Translations under genes and position numbers: made by a program | In this document: one piece after another, positions 1 through 8,788 of the stretch | How positions within the stretch are numbered: position 1 is the stretch's first letter | How the letters are laid out: the number at the start of each line of letters is the position of its first letter | The notes under the pieces: model-generated | Seen by the model: only the letters and a program-made list of their open reading frames with translations | The model's database searches: none | What the model was told of the DNA's origin: nothing | Assembly: GCA_947447975.1 (NCBI GenBank) | Contig: CANFLU010000027.1 | Span: 1-41,069 of the forward strand | Direction of reading: 5' to 3' | Length of the DNA: 41,069 nt | Source: Comamonadaceae bacterium | Lineage (GTDB): Bacteria > Pseudomonadota > Gammaproteobacteria > Burkholderiales > Burkholderiaceae_C

Positions 1-4
1 AGAA

Positions 5-118
5 ATGAAAGTCTCGGCCTCGGTCAAGAAAATTTGCCGCAATTGCAAGATTATCCGTCGCAAGGGCGTGGTGCGTGTGATCTGTACAGATCCGCGTCAC
101 AAGCAGCGTCAGGGTTGA
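5..118 (+). CDS. rpmJ: 50S ribosomal protein L36 (complete, 37 aa)
   Basis: An ATG at base 5 opens a complete 37-residue reading frame that stops with TGA at 116-118. The product is the small zinc-binding L36 protein of the large ribosomal subunit. It carries the expected Cys11, Cys14, Cys27 and His32 zinc ligands and ends in the usual HKQRQG tail, so this is the zinc-binding (C+) form. It is the first visible gene of the alpha operon and is followed 24 nt later by rpsM. Its ribosome binding site lies outside the window. Identity is certain from sequence and gene order. Confidence 0.97.
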   Translation: MKVSASVKKICRNCKIIRRKGVVRVICTDPRHKQRQG

Positions 119-142
119 TAGCTAGAGTTCTAGAGGAAAAAT

Positions 143-508
143 ATGGCACGTATCGCTGGTATCAATATTCCGCCGCACAAACATGCTGAAATCGGACTGA
201 CCTCCATTTTCGGTATTGGACGGCCGCGCGCACGCAAAATTTGCGAAGCTTGCGGCATTGCATATTCCAAGAAAATCAAAGACCTCACCGACGGTGATCT
301 GGAGAAAATTCGCGATGCGATTGGCCAGCTCACTATCGAAGGTGACTTGCGGCGCGAGACGACGATGAATATCAAGCGTTTGATGGACATCGGTTGCTAC
401 CGCGGCTTTCGCCATCGCCGTGGACTGCCGATGCGCGGACAGCGCACGCGTACCAATGCGCGTACCCGCAAAGGTCCGCGCAAAGCTGCCGCCTCCCTGA
501 AAAAATAA
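143..508 (+). CDS. rpsM: 30S ribosomal protein S13
   Basis: A 121-residue S13 protein of the small-subunit head, which contacts the P-site tRNA and the B1 intersubunit bridges. It starts [10 protein letters not shown], contains the conserved FGIGRPRA turn, [13 protein letters not shown] near residues 90-105, and ends in a lysine-rich tail (AAASLKK) that reaches toward tRNA. An AGAGGA ribosome binding site sits about 6 nt before the ATG. It lies between rpmJ and rpsK in the standard bacterial alpha operon. Nothing is unusual. Confidence 0.98.
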   Translation: MARIAGINIPPHKHAEIGLTSIFGIGRPRARKICEACGIAYSKKIKDLTDGDLEKIRDAIGQLTIEGDLRRETTMNIKRLMDIGCYRGFRHRRGLPMRGQRTRTNARTRKGPRKAAASLKK

Positions 509-527
509 GACGCACTAAGAGATCACT

Positions 528-932
528 ATGGCAAAAGCTCCCACCAATAGCGCGGCACAACGCGTGCGCAAAAAGGTTCGTAAGAACGTTGCTGATGGCA
601 TCGCACACGTGCACGCCTCGTTCAACAACACCATCATTACCATCACCGACCGCCAGGGCAATGCCTTGTCTTGGGCGTCGTCTGGCGGCCAGGGTTTCAA
701 AGGTTCGCGTAAGTCGACGCCTTTTGCCGCCCAGGTGGCTTCTGAAGTGGCCGGCCGCGCCGCTTTGGAGCAGGGTATCAAGAACCTCGATGTCGAGATC
801 AAGGGCCCCGGCCCTGGTCGCGAATCGTCGGTGCGTGCATTGGCAGCACTGGGCATTCGCATCAATATGATTGCAGACGTGACGCCGGTACCGCACAACG
901 GTTGCCGTCCCCAGAAACGCCGTCGTATCTAA
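528..932 (+). CDS. rpsK: 30S ribosomal protein S11
   Basis: A 134-residue S11 protein of the small-subunit platform, near the E site and the anti-Shine-Dalgarno helix. Typical features are [16 protein letters not shown] (about residues 26-41), the [13 protein letters not shown] stretch and the C-terminal [16 protein letters not shown]. It begins 19 nt after rpsM, with an AGAG element upstream of the ATG, and is followed by rpsD after 82 nt. Ordinary housekeeping gene. Confidence 0.98.
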   Translation: MAKAPTNSAAQRVRKKVRKNVADGIAHVHASFNNTIITITDRQGNALSWASSGGQGFKGSRKSTPFAAQVASEVAGRAALEQGIKNLDVEIKGPGPGRESSVRALAALGIRINMIADVTPVPHNGCRPQKRRRI

Positions 933-1014
933 TTTCAACCAAGCCCACCGCTGTCAGCCCCGGCTGGTAGCTCCCGTAAGCAATTGCGGCAGATGACATA
1001 AAAAGGAAGTTCAA

Positions 1015-1638
1015 GTGGCACGCTATCTAGGCCCCAAAGCCAAACTCTCACGCCGTGAAGGCACGGACCTGTTTCTCAAAAGCGCTCGCCGCGCGATTGG
1101 AGATAAGGCCAAATTTGATTCCAAGCCCGGTCAGCATGGCCGCACGTCAGGTGCGCGCACGTCGGACTACGGTTTGCAGCTTCGCGAGAAGCAAAAAGTC
1201 AAACGGATGTACGGTGTGTTGGAGCGTCAATTCCGCCGCTATTTTGAAGAGGCCGATCGCCGTAAAGGGAACACCGGTGCCAACCTGTTGTCCTTGCTTG
1301 AGTCGCGTCTAGACAATGTGGTGTATCGCATGGGATTTGGTTCCACGCGCGCTGAAGCACGCCAGCTGGTGTCACACAAGGCGGTTACTGTTAATGGTCA
1401 ACCGGTCAACATCCCTTCTTATATGGTCAAGGCGGGTGACGCCCTGGCCGTGCGTGAGAAATCTAAGAAGCAAAATCGTGTGGTCGAAGCGCTCCAGCTC
1501 GCCCAACAGGTAGGTATCCCTTCCTGGGTAGATGTCAATGCCGAGAAGGCCGAAGGCGTTTTCAAGAACGTCCCGGATCGCGACATGTTTGGCGCCGACA
1601 TCAACGAATCACTCATTGTTGAGTTGTATTCGCGTTAA
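1015..1638 (+). CDS. rpsD: 30S ribosomal protein S4 (GTG start)
   Basis: A 207-residue S4 protein, a primary 16S rRNA binder that starts assembly of the small subunit. In many bacteria it also represses translation of the alpha operon. The start is a GTG preceded by AAGGA about 7 nt upstream, and the protein begins [18 protein letters not shown] as expected. The S4 RNA-binding fold includes [32 protein letters not shown] near residues 92-124. There are no N-terminal zinc cysteines, so it is the zinc-free form. The 82-nt leader before it could hold an S4 regulatory structure, but I cannot fold it reliably. Confidence 0.98.
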   Translation: MARYLGPKAKLSRREGTDLFLKSARRAIGDKAKFDSKPGQHGRTSGARTSDYGLQLREKQKVKRMYGVLERQFRRYFEEADRRKGNTGANLLSLLESRLDNVVYRMGFGSTRAEARQLVSHKAVTVNGQPVNIPSYMVKAGDALAVREKSKKQNRVVEALQLAQQVGIPSWVDVNAEKAEGVFKNVPDRDMFGADINESLIVELYSR

Positions 1639-1742
1639 TCAGGTTCATTGTTAAATTCGTCCCTACGTGGCTATTGCCGCCGTGTAGGTGCTTCACCAGC
1701 CTTACTGATGTAACGAGTCAGGGGTATTGAGAGGAAGTGGAA

Positions 1743-2732
1743 ATGCAGAATAGTTTGTTGAAACCCAAGTCGATCACTGTTGAACAAGTCAGCCTCAATC
1801 GCGCCAAGGTCGCCTTGGAGCCTTTTGAGCGTGGCTATGGTCACACTCTGGGCAATGCCTTGCGCCGTGTGTTGCTGTCGTCTATGCCTGGTTATGCAGC
1901 GACCGAAGTCACGATTGCCGGTGTCTTGCACGAGTACTCATCCATCGACGGTATTCAAGAGGATGTTGTGAATATCCTCTTGAACCTCAAGGGCGTCGTG
2001 TTCAAATTACACAACCGTGATGAAGTGACTTTAAGCCTGCGCAAAGATGTAGAAGGCGTGGTGCTTGCATCGGACATCCAGACACCGCACGACGTAGAGA
2101 TCATCAACCCTGATCACGTTATTGCGCATTTGTCCACGGGTGGCAAGTTGGACATGCAGATCAAAGTGGAGAAAGGGCGTGGCTATGTGCCCGGCTCTGT
2201 GCGCCGCCACGGTGATGAGCCCACCAAGTCCATTGGACGCATGATTTTGGATGCTTCGTTCTCGCCCATCAAACGTGTGAGTTATGTGGTTGAAAGCGCG
2301 CGTGTCGAGCAACGCACCGATTTAGACAAACTGGTAGTTGATATCGAGACCAATGGCGCGGTCAGCGCGGAAGACGCAGTGCGTTCTTCAGCCCGCATCC
2401 TGGTCGAACAATTGGCCGTGTTTGCCCAACTCGAAGGCAATGAATTACCCGGCTTTGGTACACCCAGCGCAGGTCGCGAAGCCAAGTTTGATCCGATCCT
2501 GTTGCGTCCGGTGGACGAGCTCGAGCTCACCGTGCGTTCGGCTAACTGCCTCAAAGCAGAGAATATTTACTACATCGGTGACCTGATTCAGCGTACCGAA
2601 AACGAGTTGCTTAAGACGCCTAACCTGGGTCGTAAGTCGCTCAATGAAATCAAAGAGGTTTTGGCGTCGCGCGGTTTAACTTTGGGCATGAAGCTCGAAG
2701 CCTGGCCTCCAGCCACATTAGACAAGCGTTAA
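1743..2732 (+). CDS. rpoA: DNA-directed RNA polymerase alpha subunit
   Basis: A 329-residue alpha subunit that dimerises to nucleate RNA polymerase assembly and, through its C-terminal domain, contacts UP elements and activators. The N-terminal domain has [23 protein letters not shown] (about residues 30-52). The C-terminal domain has [31 protein letters not shown] and [24 protein letters not shown] chose ATG 1743 over the in-frame GTG at 1737 because the GAGG ribosome binding site (1731-1734) is 8 nt from the ATG but only 2 nt from the GTG. It is the fifth gene of the alpha operon. Confidence 0.98.
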   Translation: MQNSLLKPKSITVEQVSLNRAKVALEPFERGYGHTLGNALRRVLLSSMPGYAATEVTIAGVLHEYSSIDGIQEDVVNILLNLKGVVFKLHNRDEVTLSLRKDVEGVVLASDIQTPHDVEIINPDHVIAHLSTGGKLDMQIKVEKGRGYVPGSVRRHGDEPTKSIGRMILDASFSPIKRVSYVVESARVEQRTDLDKLVVDIETNGAVSAEDAVRSSARILVEQLAVFAQLEGNELPGFGTPSAGREAKFDPILLRPVDELELTVRSANCLKAENIYYIGDLIQRTENELLKTPNLGRKSLNEIKEVLASRGLTLGMKLEAWPPATLDKR

Positions 2733-2818
2733 TTCGCTTGAATGCAGGCCTACAAAGGCCTAGCGCTGCGGGCAGTACCTGATACGGCTGCCTTCGAATC
2801 AAAAAAAGGAACTCTACT

Positions 2819-3208
2819 ATGCGCCACGGACACGGATTACGCAAACTCAATCGGACAAGCTCACACCGCTTGGCCATGTTGCGCAACATGATGAATTCAC
2901 TCATCGCGCACGAAGCTATCAAAACTACGGTACCCAAAGCCAAGGAATTGCGCCGTGTGGTCGAGCCCATGATCACCTTGGCCAAGGAAGCCACCGTGGC
3001 CAACCGCCGACTGGCGTTTGACCGCTTGCGGGACCGCGACAGTGTGAGTAAATTATTCGATGTGCTCGGCCCGCGTTTCAAGGCTCGTCCTGGCGGCTAC
3101 ACCCGGATTTTGAAAATGGGTTTCCGTGTGGGTGACAACGCTCCCATGGCCCTTGTTGAATTGGTAGAGCGCACAGAAGTTGCTGCCACTGACGCGCCAG
3201 AAGTTTAA
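2819..3208 (+). CDS. rplQ: 50S ribosomal protein L17
   Basis: A 129-residue L17 protein of the large subunit, beginning [20 protein letters not shown] and containing the conserved [16 protein letters not shown] segment and the [25 protein letters not shown] region near the C-terminus. An AAAAGGA ribosome binding site precedes the ATG by about 9 nt. It is the last gene of the alpha operon and follows rpoA by 86 nt. An initiator tRNA gene begins 25 nt after its stop. Confidence 0.98.
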   Translation: MRHGHGLRKLNRTSSHRLAMLRNMMNSLIAHEAIKTTVPKAKELRRVVEPMITLAKEATVANRRLAFDRLRDRDSVSKLFDVLGPRFKARPGGYTRILKMGFRVGDNAPMALVELVERTEVAATDAPEV

Positions 3209-3216
3209 TAAGCGCG

Positions 3217-3222
3217 TATAAT
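3217..3222 (+). promoter_or_regulatory. candidate -10 box for the initiator tRNA gene
   Basis: A perfect TATAAT lies in the short gap after rplQ, 11 nt before the first base of the tRNA. That is a suitable distance for a start point a few bases ahead of the mature 5' end. I see no good -35 hexamer at the standard 16-18 nt spacing, so the tRNA may also be read from the alpha operon. The hexamer is seen directly; its function is inferred. Confidence 0.5.
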
Positions 3223-3233
3223 CAAACCCTTAC

Positions 3234-3310
<77 letters not shown>

Positions 3311-3334
3311 ACACACAGCGATGCGCTGTAGCAA

Positions 3335-3370
3335 AAACGCCAACCCCTAGGTTGGCGTTTCGCTTTGTTT
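3335..3370 (+). terminator. intrinsic terminator after tRNA-fMet
   Basis: An 11-bp perfect hairpin pairs AAACGCCAACC (3335-3345) with GGTTGGCGTTT (3350-3360) around a 4-nt loop. The stem ends in TTT and is followed by a T-containing stretch (CGCTTTGTTT). It would end transcripts from the tRNA and any read-through from the alpha operon. Confidence 0.85.
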
Positions 3371-3477
3371 AACCTCGACAAGTCTGTTGAGATGGAGCAT
3401 GGCAGCTTTGTCGTAAAGTTTGGTACGCGTGCGCTGGGCTACCTATTTACAGGCAAAGCGTTGGGCGAAATATCAGC

Positions 3478-4023
3478 TCACTGCATCTTCGGTATTTTTA
3501 TACCTTCACGTGTCAAAACACGATCAATACTTCGAATTAGTTCGGGCGCGACTGCCGCTCCCCAAGCCCTACCAATTTGCGAAGTATCTTGGAACAGCAA
3601 TGATTGAGAGGCAGTCAGTTTGCGGCCAGCTGCACTGTCGTAAAACGCAACGAATGCGTCAATCTCTTCATCGGTAAAGTGCTTGCTATAAACGGCCGCA
3701 ATTTGAGTCATCAAAGGGCCGCCCGGGCCCAAATCTTTGGACATCACCTTCATCAGCTCCTCCCGGGCAATCGCGATTACGCGATCAGTAAGTTCAGGAT
3801 TGGAAGTTTGTAGTACCTTGAGCATATGCCCGGCCATTGCATCGGCCATCTGCTGGCCGATTTGACTTGCGCCTGAGGATTCCAACATGAGCTCAATACG
3901 TCGTAATTTCTCAGTGCTATTGGTTTGCGCCAACGCAGCCGAAGTAAGCAAAAAGAAAAAGCATACCGTTGCGATAGCGCGCTGCATAAGGGAATACTTT
4001 GATAGTGGCGACACGCTTGCCAT
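3478..4023 (-). CDS. secreted DUF2059 domain protein
   Basis: A 181-residue protein with an N-terminal signal sequence: the hydrophobic run ATVCFFFLLTSAALA ends in an ALA-Q cleavage-type site. The mature part is helical and resembles the DUF2059 family (roughly residues 105-165, with the IAAVYSKHFTDEEIDAFVAFYDSAAGRKL pattern). Members are small periplasmic proteins of unknown function. Two starts are possible: the ATG at 4023 or an internal ATG at 3987 that gives a more compact 20-residue signal peptide. Neither has a clear ribosome binding site. It is convergent with the alpha operon and tRNA and is not linked to the sulfite genes downstream. About 117 nt between the tRNA terminator and its stop hold nothing I recognise. 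Confidence 0.75.
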   Translation of the reverse strand: MASVSPLSKYSLMQRAIATVCFFFLLTSAALAQTNSTEKLRRIELMLESSGASQIGQQMADAMAGHMLKVLQTSNPELTDRVIAIAREELMKVMSKDLGPGGPLMTQIAAVYSKHFTDEEIDAFVAFYDSAAGRKLTASQSLLFQDTSQIGRAWGAAVAPELIRSIDRVLTREGIKIPKMQ

Positions 4024-4085
4024 TTTATAATCAAAAAAATAACGAATTGACCTGAGGTAATTACTAGCCTAACGACCTGGGCGAA

Positions 4086-5018
4086 TTAGCCCACCACCTG
4101 GTAATACAAATTCTGTGGATGCTTTGCCTGAGCGAAAAATACCCAGCGTTCGGCTATCAGCGCTGGGGCTTGCAATAAAGCGGCCCAGGCCCAGGGCCAG
4201 GTGCTAGCGCTGCTCAGGGCGCAGATTTGCAGGCCTAAGGGCAGCACGAACAAGCCCAACACAAAGGCCCAGCGCACATTGCGCACGACCCATTGGCTGG
4301 CACCGTGAAAAAACTCGCGGGTGTTGAAGGCACCGGCGGACATGCCCATCGATTTTTGTACCAGGCGCTTGGCCTGGATGCCGGTGGCTGATTGCAGCGT
4401 GGAGGCGGGCCGCAAACTGCTGTTGCGGCGCAGGCTGAACCCACGCACTAGGGCCGCCAGCAAGGTAGCTGTCGTGGTCCACGGCGCCAGCGCGCTCAGC
4501 AAGGCGGCTTGCCCGCCCGAGGCTGCCAGCGCGCAAGCAAGTACGCCGCCAGAAGCTAAACCGATGAGTATGAAATTAGCCACCGTGCTCCAGTGCGCCC
4601 ATTCCTGAATAAAGCGCAGGCAGGCATAAATCATGGCGGTGCAATGCCAAAGTACCAGTGCGCCAAAGACGATAGCCCAGGGCAGCGTCTGGGTGAGCGC
4701 GCCGTCTGCGCCGGTGGAGTGTGCCAGCCACCACAAGGCTGTCAGGCCGATATAGGCAGGCAGCACAATGACCTCGCGCGACATCCAGGAGGTACGCCAC
4801 ATCAGCACCGCACGCCAGGCCCGTAATTTGTGGCCCAGGTGTAAAAACGAGGATGCCAAACCCGCTACCAGCAGCGCCAGACCCAGCGCAATCGCCTGCA
4901 GCACAAAGCCGCTGTCCATCGCTACGCCGCCTATCTGCGCCAGTGCAAGTGCCACCAGCAGACCTTGCGCAGCACCTGCCAGCGTAGTGAAAAACAAAAT
5001 GGAAAAGGCCGGATGCAT
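4086..5018 (-). CDS. soeC: DmsC/SoeC-type membrane anchor subunit
   Basis: A 310-residue integral membrane protein with about eight hydrophobic helices, of the DmsC anchor family. The family signature after helix 2, SSFLHLGHKLRAWRAVLMWRTSWMSRE, is clear (about residues 54-80). It would anchor the SoeA-SoeB pair to the cytoplasmic membrane and pass electrons to quinone. I start at ATG 5018, which has an AAGGAG site 8 nt upstream and lies 5 nt after the soeB stop. The longer frame to 5102 overlaps soeB and is not needed. As the last gene of xsc-pta-soeABC it most likely belongs to a quinone-linked sulfite dehydrogenase. The fold is well supported; the sulfite role comes from context. Confidence 0.83.
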   Translation of the reverse strand: MHPAFSILFFTTLAGAAQGLLVALALAQIGGVAMDSGFVLQAIALGLALLVAGLASSFLHLGHKLRAWRAVLMWRTSWMSREVIVLPAYIGLTALWWLAHSTGADGALTQTLPWAIVFGALVLWHCTAMIYACLRFIQEWAHWSTVANFILIGLASGGVLACALAASGGQAALLSALAPWTTTATLLAALVRGFSLRRNSSLRPASTLQSATGIQAKRLVQKSMGMSAGAFNTREFFHGASQWVVRNVRWAFVLGLFVLPLGLQICALSSASTWPWAWAALLQAPALIAERWVFFAQAKHPQNLYYQVVG

Positions 5019-5023
5019 GGTGC

Positions 5024-5785
5024 TTACTCCTTGCCCGCTTGCGGCGTGGACGCTGTCGTAATACGCCTTGGCAAATAATGGTTCGCCGCTTGCGTGTTCC
5101 ACTCGGGCATTAACTGGTAGCCTCCGCGTTCGCGGATAGCTTTGCTCACTACGCTCTCAGGGTCTTTGATGTCGCCAAACAAGCGCGCATTGGTGGGGCA
5201 GGCTTGCACGCAGGCTGGTTGGCGGTCGGCCTCGGGTAGCAGTGGGTCATACACCCGGTCCACGCACAGGGTGCACTTGGTCATGACCTGACGCGCTTCA
5301 TCCAGTTCTCGCGCTCCATAGGGGCAGGCCCAGGCGCAGTATTTGCAGCCTATGCATTTGTCATAGTCCACCAGCACGATGCCATCTTCTACGCGCTTAT
5401 AGCTAGCCCCGGTGGGGCAGACAGGCACGCAAGGCGGGTCTTCGCAATGCAAGCAGCTCTTGGGAAAGTGGATCGTCTCGGTTTCGGGAAACTCCCCCGC
5501 CTCATAGGTTTGCACACGGTTGAAAAAAGTACCGCTAGGGTTTGCGCCATAGGCGTTCAAATCAGCCAAGGGTCCGGCGCTGCCCGAGGTGTTCCATTGC
5601 TTGCATGAAGTGACGCAGGCCTGGCATCCCACGCAGACATTCAGGTCAATCACCAGCGCCAATTGCTTGGCCAGCGTTTCTCCCTGGCGCGCGCGCACCC
5701 GTACTGGGGGCGAAGTATCTTGAGCCGCGCCACCTTGGCCTTCTGCCAATGGCGATTGCAGCAGGTCCTTGAGCCACTGGATCAT
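5024..5785 (-). CDS. soeB: four-cluster ferredoxin subunit of sulfite dehydrogenase
   Basis: A 253-residue iron-sulfur protein of the DmsB/NrfC type. It has four [4Fe-4S] cysteine groups, in order: CVGCQACVTSC from residue 51, CLHCEDPPCVPVCP, CIGCKYCAWACP, and CTLCVDRVYDP with CVQACP. These would carry electrons from the molybdenum site in SoeA to the membrane subunit SoeC. There is no signal peptide, so the complex should face the cytoplasm. The ATG has an AGGAGG ribosome binding site and overlaps the soeA stop by 4 nt (ATGA), indicating translational coupling. Paralogues in DMSO, tetrathionate or polysulfide reductases look alike. The neighbouring xsc and pta favour SoeB. Confidence 0.85.
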   Translation of the reverse strand: MIQWLKDLLQSPLAEGQGGAAQDTSPPVRVRARQGETLAKQLALVIDLNVCVGCQACVTSCKQWNTSGSAGPLADLNAYGANPSGTFFNRVQTYEAGEFPETETIHFPKSCLHCEDPPCVPVCPTGASYKRVEDGIVLVDYDKCIGCKYCAWACPYGARELDEARQVMTKCTLCVDRVYDPLLPEADRQPACVQACPTNARLFGDIKDPESVVSKAIRERGGYQLMPEWNTQAANHYLPRRITTASTPQAGKE

Positions 5786-8727
5786 GATTTTTTGCCTCCT
5801 GCGAAATAGCGCAGCACCTGCGCCGCTTTGCCTACCACGCCGGGTACAGCGGGCATGCTGTCCATTTGCGGAAAGGTTTCGCCCGCTTCATCAGGCAAAG
5901 CCGGGCGTATGCGCACGCGCACGTCGTACCAGCCGGCCTGGCCGGTAATCGGGTCGGAGTTGCTCACCGTGCCGCTCGGTGTACCGCGCATAGGCAGTTC
6001 TTCGGAAATTAAGTGGTTGAGCAAAAAGCCTTTGCGCGCTTCGTCTGAGCCGGGCGCTAACTGCCAGGCACCGTCGGCTTTGCCAATCGCGTTCCAGGTC
6101 CACACCGTGCCGGGCTCCACTGCTTCGCTGTGCCGCACCATGCAGCGCACCTTGCCCCATTGGCTTTCTACCCAGGCCCAGCCACCATCGGCAATACCAG
6201 CGGCCAAGGAGGTGCGCGGGTTGACGTTCAGGTAGTTGTGGCTGTGGATCTGGCGCAGCCAGGCGTTTTGGGAATCCCAGGAGTGGTACATCGCCATAGG
6301 CCGCTGCGTAATGGCGTTGAGGGGGTAGCTATCCAGATCGGTAGCGCTGTCTTCGAGCGGCGCGTACCAAAAGGGCAGGGGATCGAAATAGGTATCGATG
6401 CGTTGGCGCAAATGTTCCGGCGGCTGGCGACCGGCGGTCTTGCCTTGTGCGGCCAGGCGAAAGGATTGCAAGGTGTCTGAATAGATGGCCAATTGCACTG
6501 GGTCGTTCTTTTGCCGCCAGCCTTTGTCTTTGGCAAAGTCCAGGTAGGCGCGGTTCCAGTTGCGCATGTAGTGCATGCTTTCGGGCATGTGGTACTGGAA
6601 CACGCAGTTATTTTGTTCGTAGGCTTCCCATTGCTTGGGGTTGGGTTCACCACGCAAATGTTCGTCGCCATTTTTGCCGCGCCATCCCATCAAAAAACCA
6701 ATGCCTGGCTGTGGCTGAAAGTTCACCACAAAGTCCGTGTAGCCGCTGAACTTACGCCCGCCTTCCGCGGTGGTGAAAGCCGGAAATTTCAAGCGCCCAG
6801 CCAACTCGATCAGCACGTCTTGAAATGGTTTGCATTCGCCCAGGGGTTTGACCACGGGCACGCGCACCGAGTCCACCGGCCCGTCGAATTCGGAGATAGG
6901 GCGGTCCAGCATGCCCATCACGTCGTGGCGCTCCAAATAGGTCGTATCGGGTAAGACTAAATCGGCAAAGGCTACCGTCTCACTTTGGAACGCATCGCAG
7001 ACGACCAAAAAGGGAATCATGAATTCGCCTTTGTCATCTTTGCGGTTCAGCATCTCGCGGATCGCCATGGTATTCATGGTGCTGTTCCAGGCCATATTGG
7101 CCATGAACATCAGCAAGGTGTCTATGCGGTAGGGGTCGCCGCGCGTGGCATTCGTGATGACGTTATGCATCATGCCGTGCGCAGACAAGGGATGCTCCCA
7201 GGAAAAAGCATGGTCGATGCGAATCGGCGAACCATCCGGGTTGATGGCCAACTCGTCCGGGTGCGCCGGGAAACCCAGGGGCGCGGCATTGAGCGGCGTG
7301 TTGGGCTGGATCATCTCGGGCGAATTAAAAGCGCGGTAATTGGGCACGATGTGGCGCGGGTAGGGCGCTTTATGCCGAAAGCCACCGGGCGCGTCGATGG
7401 TGCCCAAGACGCTCATCAGCACCGCCAATGCGCGCACGGTTTGAAAGCCGTTGGAGTGCGCCGCCAAGCCCCGCATGGCATGGAAAGCCAGCGGCCGCGC
7501 CTGCGTGGTCGGATGCACTTTGCCCCAGGCATCGGTCCAAGGGATGGGCAATTCAAATGCCTGTTGCAAGGCCGCATGCCCCATCTCCTGCGCCAGCGCC
7601 ACGATACGCTCGGCAGCGATGCCGGTAATGGCCGCTGCCCACTCGGGTGTGCAGCTCGCTACACGATCGCGCAGCAACTGAAACGAGGGTGCCACCCGCG
7701 CGCCGTCGGCCAGGGTGTAGTGCCCTTCCAGGGCCGGGTCGCAGCCATCGGCAATGCCTTCGGGGTAGGCGTTAAGGACTTGTCCACTGGCCTTGTCAAA
7801 CACCAGCTTGTTGTGCGGATTGCGGCCATCGCCCGGCGGGCCTTTTTCGGGCTTGGGGTCAAAGGCGAATAAGCCTTCGCGTTCGCCCTCATCCAGCACC
7901 ACCAGTTGCGGCGCATTTGTAAAACGCTTGAGAAAGGCATGGTCCAAGGTGTCGGTGCGGATGAGCTCATGCAAGAGTGCCATCAAGAGTGCCCCATCGG
8001 TACCCGGTTTGATGGGAATCCACTCGTCAGCAATCGCCGAGTAGCCGGTACGTACCGGATTGATGGAGATAAAGCGGCCGCCCTCGCGCTTGAACTTGGA
8101 GATGGCAATCTTCATGGGATTGCTGTGGTGGTCTTCCGCCGTGCCCATCATCACAAAAACTTTGGCACGGTCTAAGTCAGGCCCACCAAATTCCCAGAAG
8201 CTGCCGCCCACGGTGTAAATCATGCCAGCGGCCATATTCACCGAGCAAAAGCCACCATGCGCCGCATAGTTGGGCGTGCCGAATTGGCGAGCGAATAAAC
8301 CGGTCAGGGCCTGCATCTGGTCGCGCCCGGTAAACAAGGCAAACTTTTTGGGATCGGTGGCGCGGATATGCGCTAAGCGCGTGGTCAATAACTCGTAGGC
8401 CCGCTCCCAGCTGATGGGCTCAAACTCGGCGGCGCCGCGCGCACTGCCTGCTTTGCGCAGTAGAGGCTGCGTCAAGCGTGCAGGCGATTTTTGTTTCATG
8501 ATGCCCGAAGCCCCCTTGGCACAAATCACGCCTTGGTTGAGCGGATGGTTCGGGTTGCCGTCGATATACCGTACCTCCGGGCCGTCTTCCCCTTCGCGTA
8601 AATGCACGCGGATGCCGCAGCGGCAAGCGCACATATAGCAGGTGGTGCATTTGATGGTGGTCTCATCGACCGGCGTGGGCGCATCGAGCGGCTGGTGCAA
8701 AGGCTCGGAAGACAAAAATTTAAACAT
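5782..8727 (-). CDS. soeA: molybdopterin catalytic subunit, probable cytoplasmic sulfite dehydrogenase
   Basis: A 981-residue molybdopterin-guanine-dinucleotide oxidoreductase of the DMSO reductase superfamily. The N-terminal [4Fe-4S] site is visible as Cys30, Cys33, Cys37 and Cys69, followed by the conserved Lys71. The molybdopterin domains follow, with the C-terminal dinucleotide-binding domain near 850-960. The ATG at 8727 is chosen because the protein family begins shortly before the first cysteine group; the open frame continues to 8955 but that part is low-complexity and overlaps pta. No twin-arginine leader is present, which fits the cytoplasm-facing SoeABC enzyme (sulfite to sulfate, electrons to quinone) and argues against an exported DMSO or thiosulfate reductase. 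Position directly after xsc and pta supports oxidation of the sulfite released by Xsc. Substrate is inferred. Confidence 0.83.
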   Translation of the reverse strand: MFKFLSSEPLHQPLDAPTPVDETTIKCTTCYMCACRCGIRVHLREGEDGPEVRYIDGNPNHPLNQGVICAKGASGIMKQKSPARLTQPLLRKAGSARGAAEFEPISWERAYELLTTRLAHIRATDPKKFALFTGRDQMQALTGLFARQFGTPNYAAHGGFCSVNMAAGMIYTVGGSFWEFGGPDLDRAKVFVMMGTAEDHHSNPMKIAISKFKREGGRFISINPVRTGYSAIADEWIPIKPGTDGALLMALLHELIRTDTLDHAFLKRFTNAPQLVVLDEGEREGLFAFDPKPEKGPPGDGRNPHNKLVFDKASGQVLNAYPEGIADGCDPALEGHYTLADGARVAPSFQLLRDRVASCTPEWAAAITGIAAERIVALAQEMGHAALQQAFELPIPWTDAWGKVHPTTQARPLAFHAMRGLAAHSNGFQTVRALAVLMSVLGTIDAPGGFRHKAPYPRHIVPNYRAFNSPEMIQPNTPLNAAPLGFPAHPDELAINPDGSPIRIDHAFSWEHPLSAHGMMHNVITNATRGDPYRIDTLLMFMANMAWNSTMNTMAIREMLNRKDDKGEFMIPFLVVCDAFQSETVAFADLVLPDTTYLERHDVMGMLDRPISEFDGPVDSVRVPVVKPLGECKPFQDVLIELAGRLKFPAFTTAEGGRKFSGYTDFVVNFQPQPGIGFLMGWRGKNGDEHLRGEPNPKQWEAYEQNNCVFQYHMPESMHYMRNWNRAYLDFAKDKGWRQKNDPVQLAIYSDTLQSFRLAAQGKTAGRQPPEHLRQRIDTYFDPLPFWYAPLEDSATDLDSYPLNAITQRPMAMYHSWDSQNAWLRQIHSHNYLNVNPRTSLAAGIADGGWAWVESQWGKVRCMVRHSEAVEPGTVWTWNAIGKADGAWQLAPGSDEARKGFLLNHLISEELPMRGTPSGTVSNSDPITGQAGWYDVRVRIRPALPDEAGETFPQMDSMPAVPGVVGKAAQVLRYFAGGKKS

Positions 8728-8788
8728 GGGCTTGTCTCTTTGTTTTTTGTTATGGGGCTTGCGTCTGCTCGATGGTTCTTTTTTTGCG

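Noticed and set aside
6985..7872. 295-aa plus-strand frame antisense to soeA
   Set aside because: It is a shadow of the GC-rich soeA coding strand, with His/Arg/Gly-heavy composition and no family motif, while soeA has clear motifs across the region.
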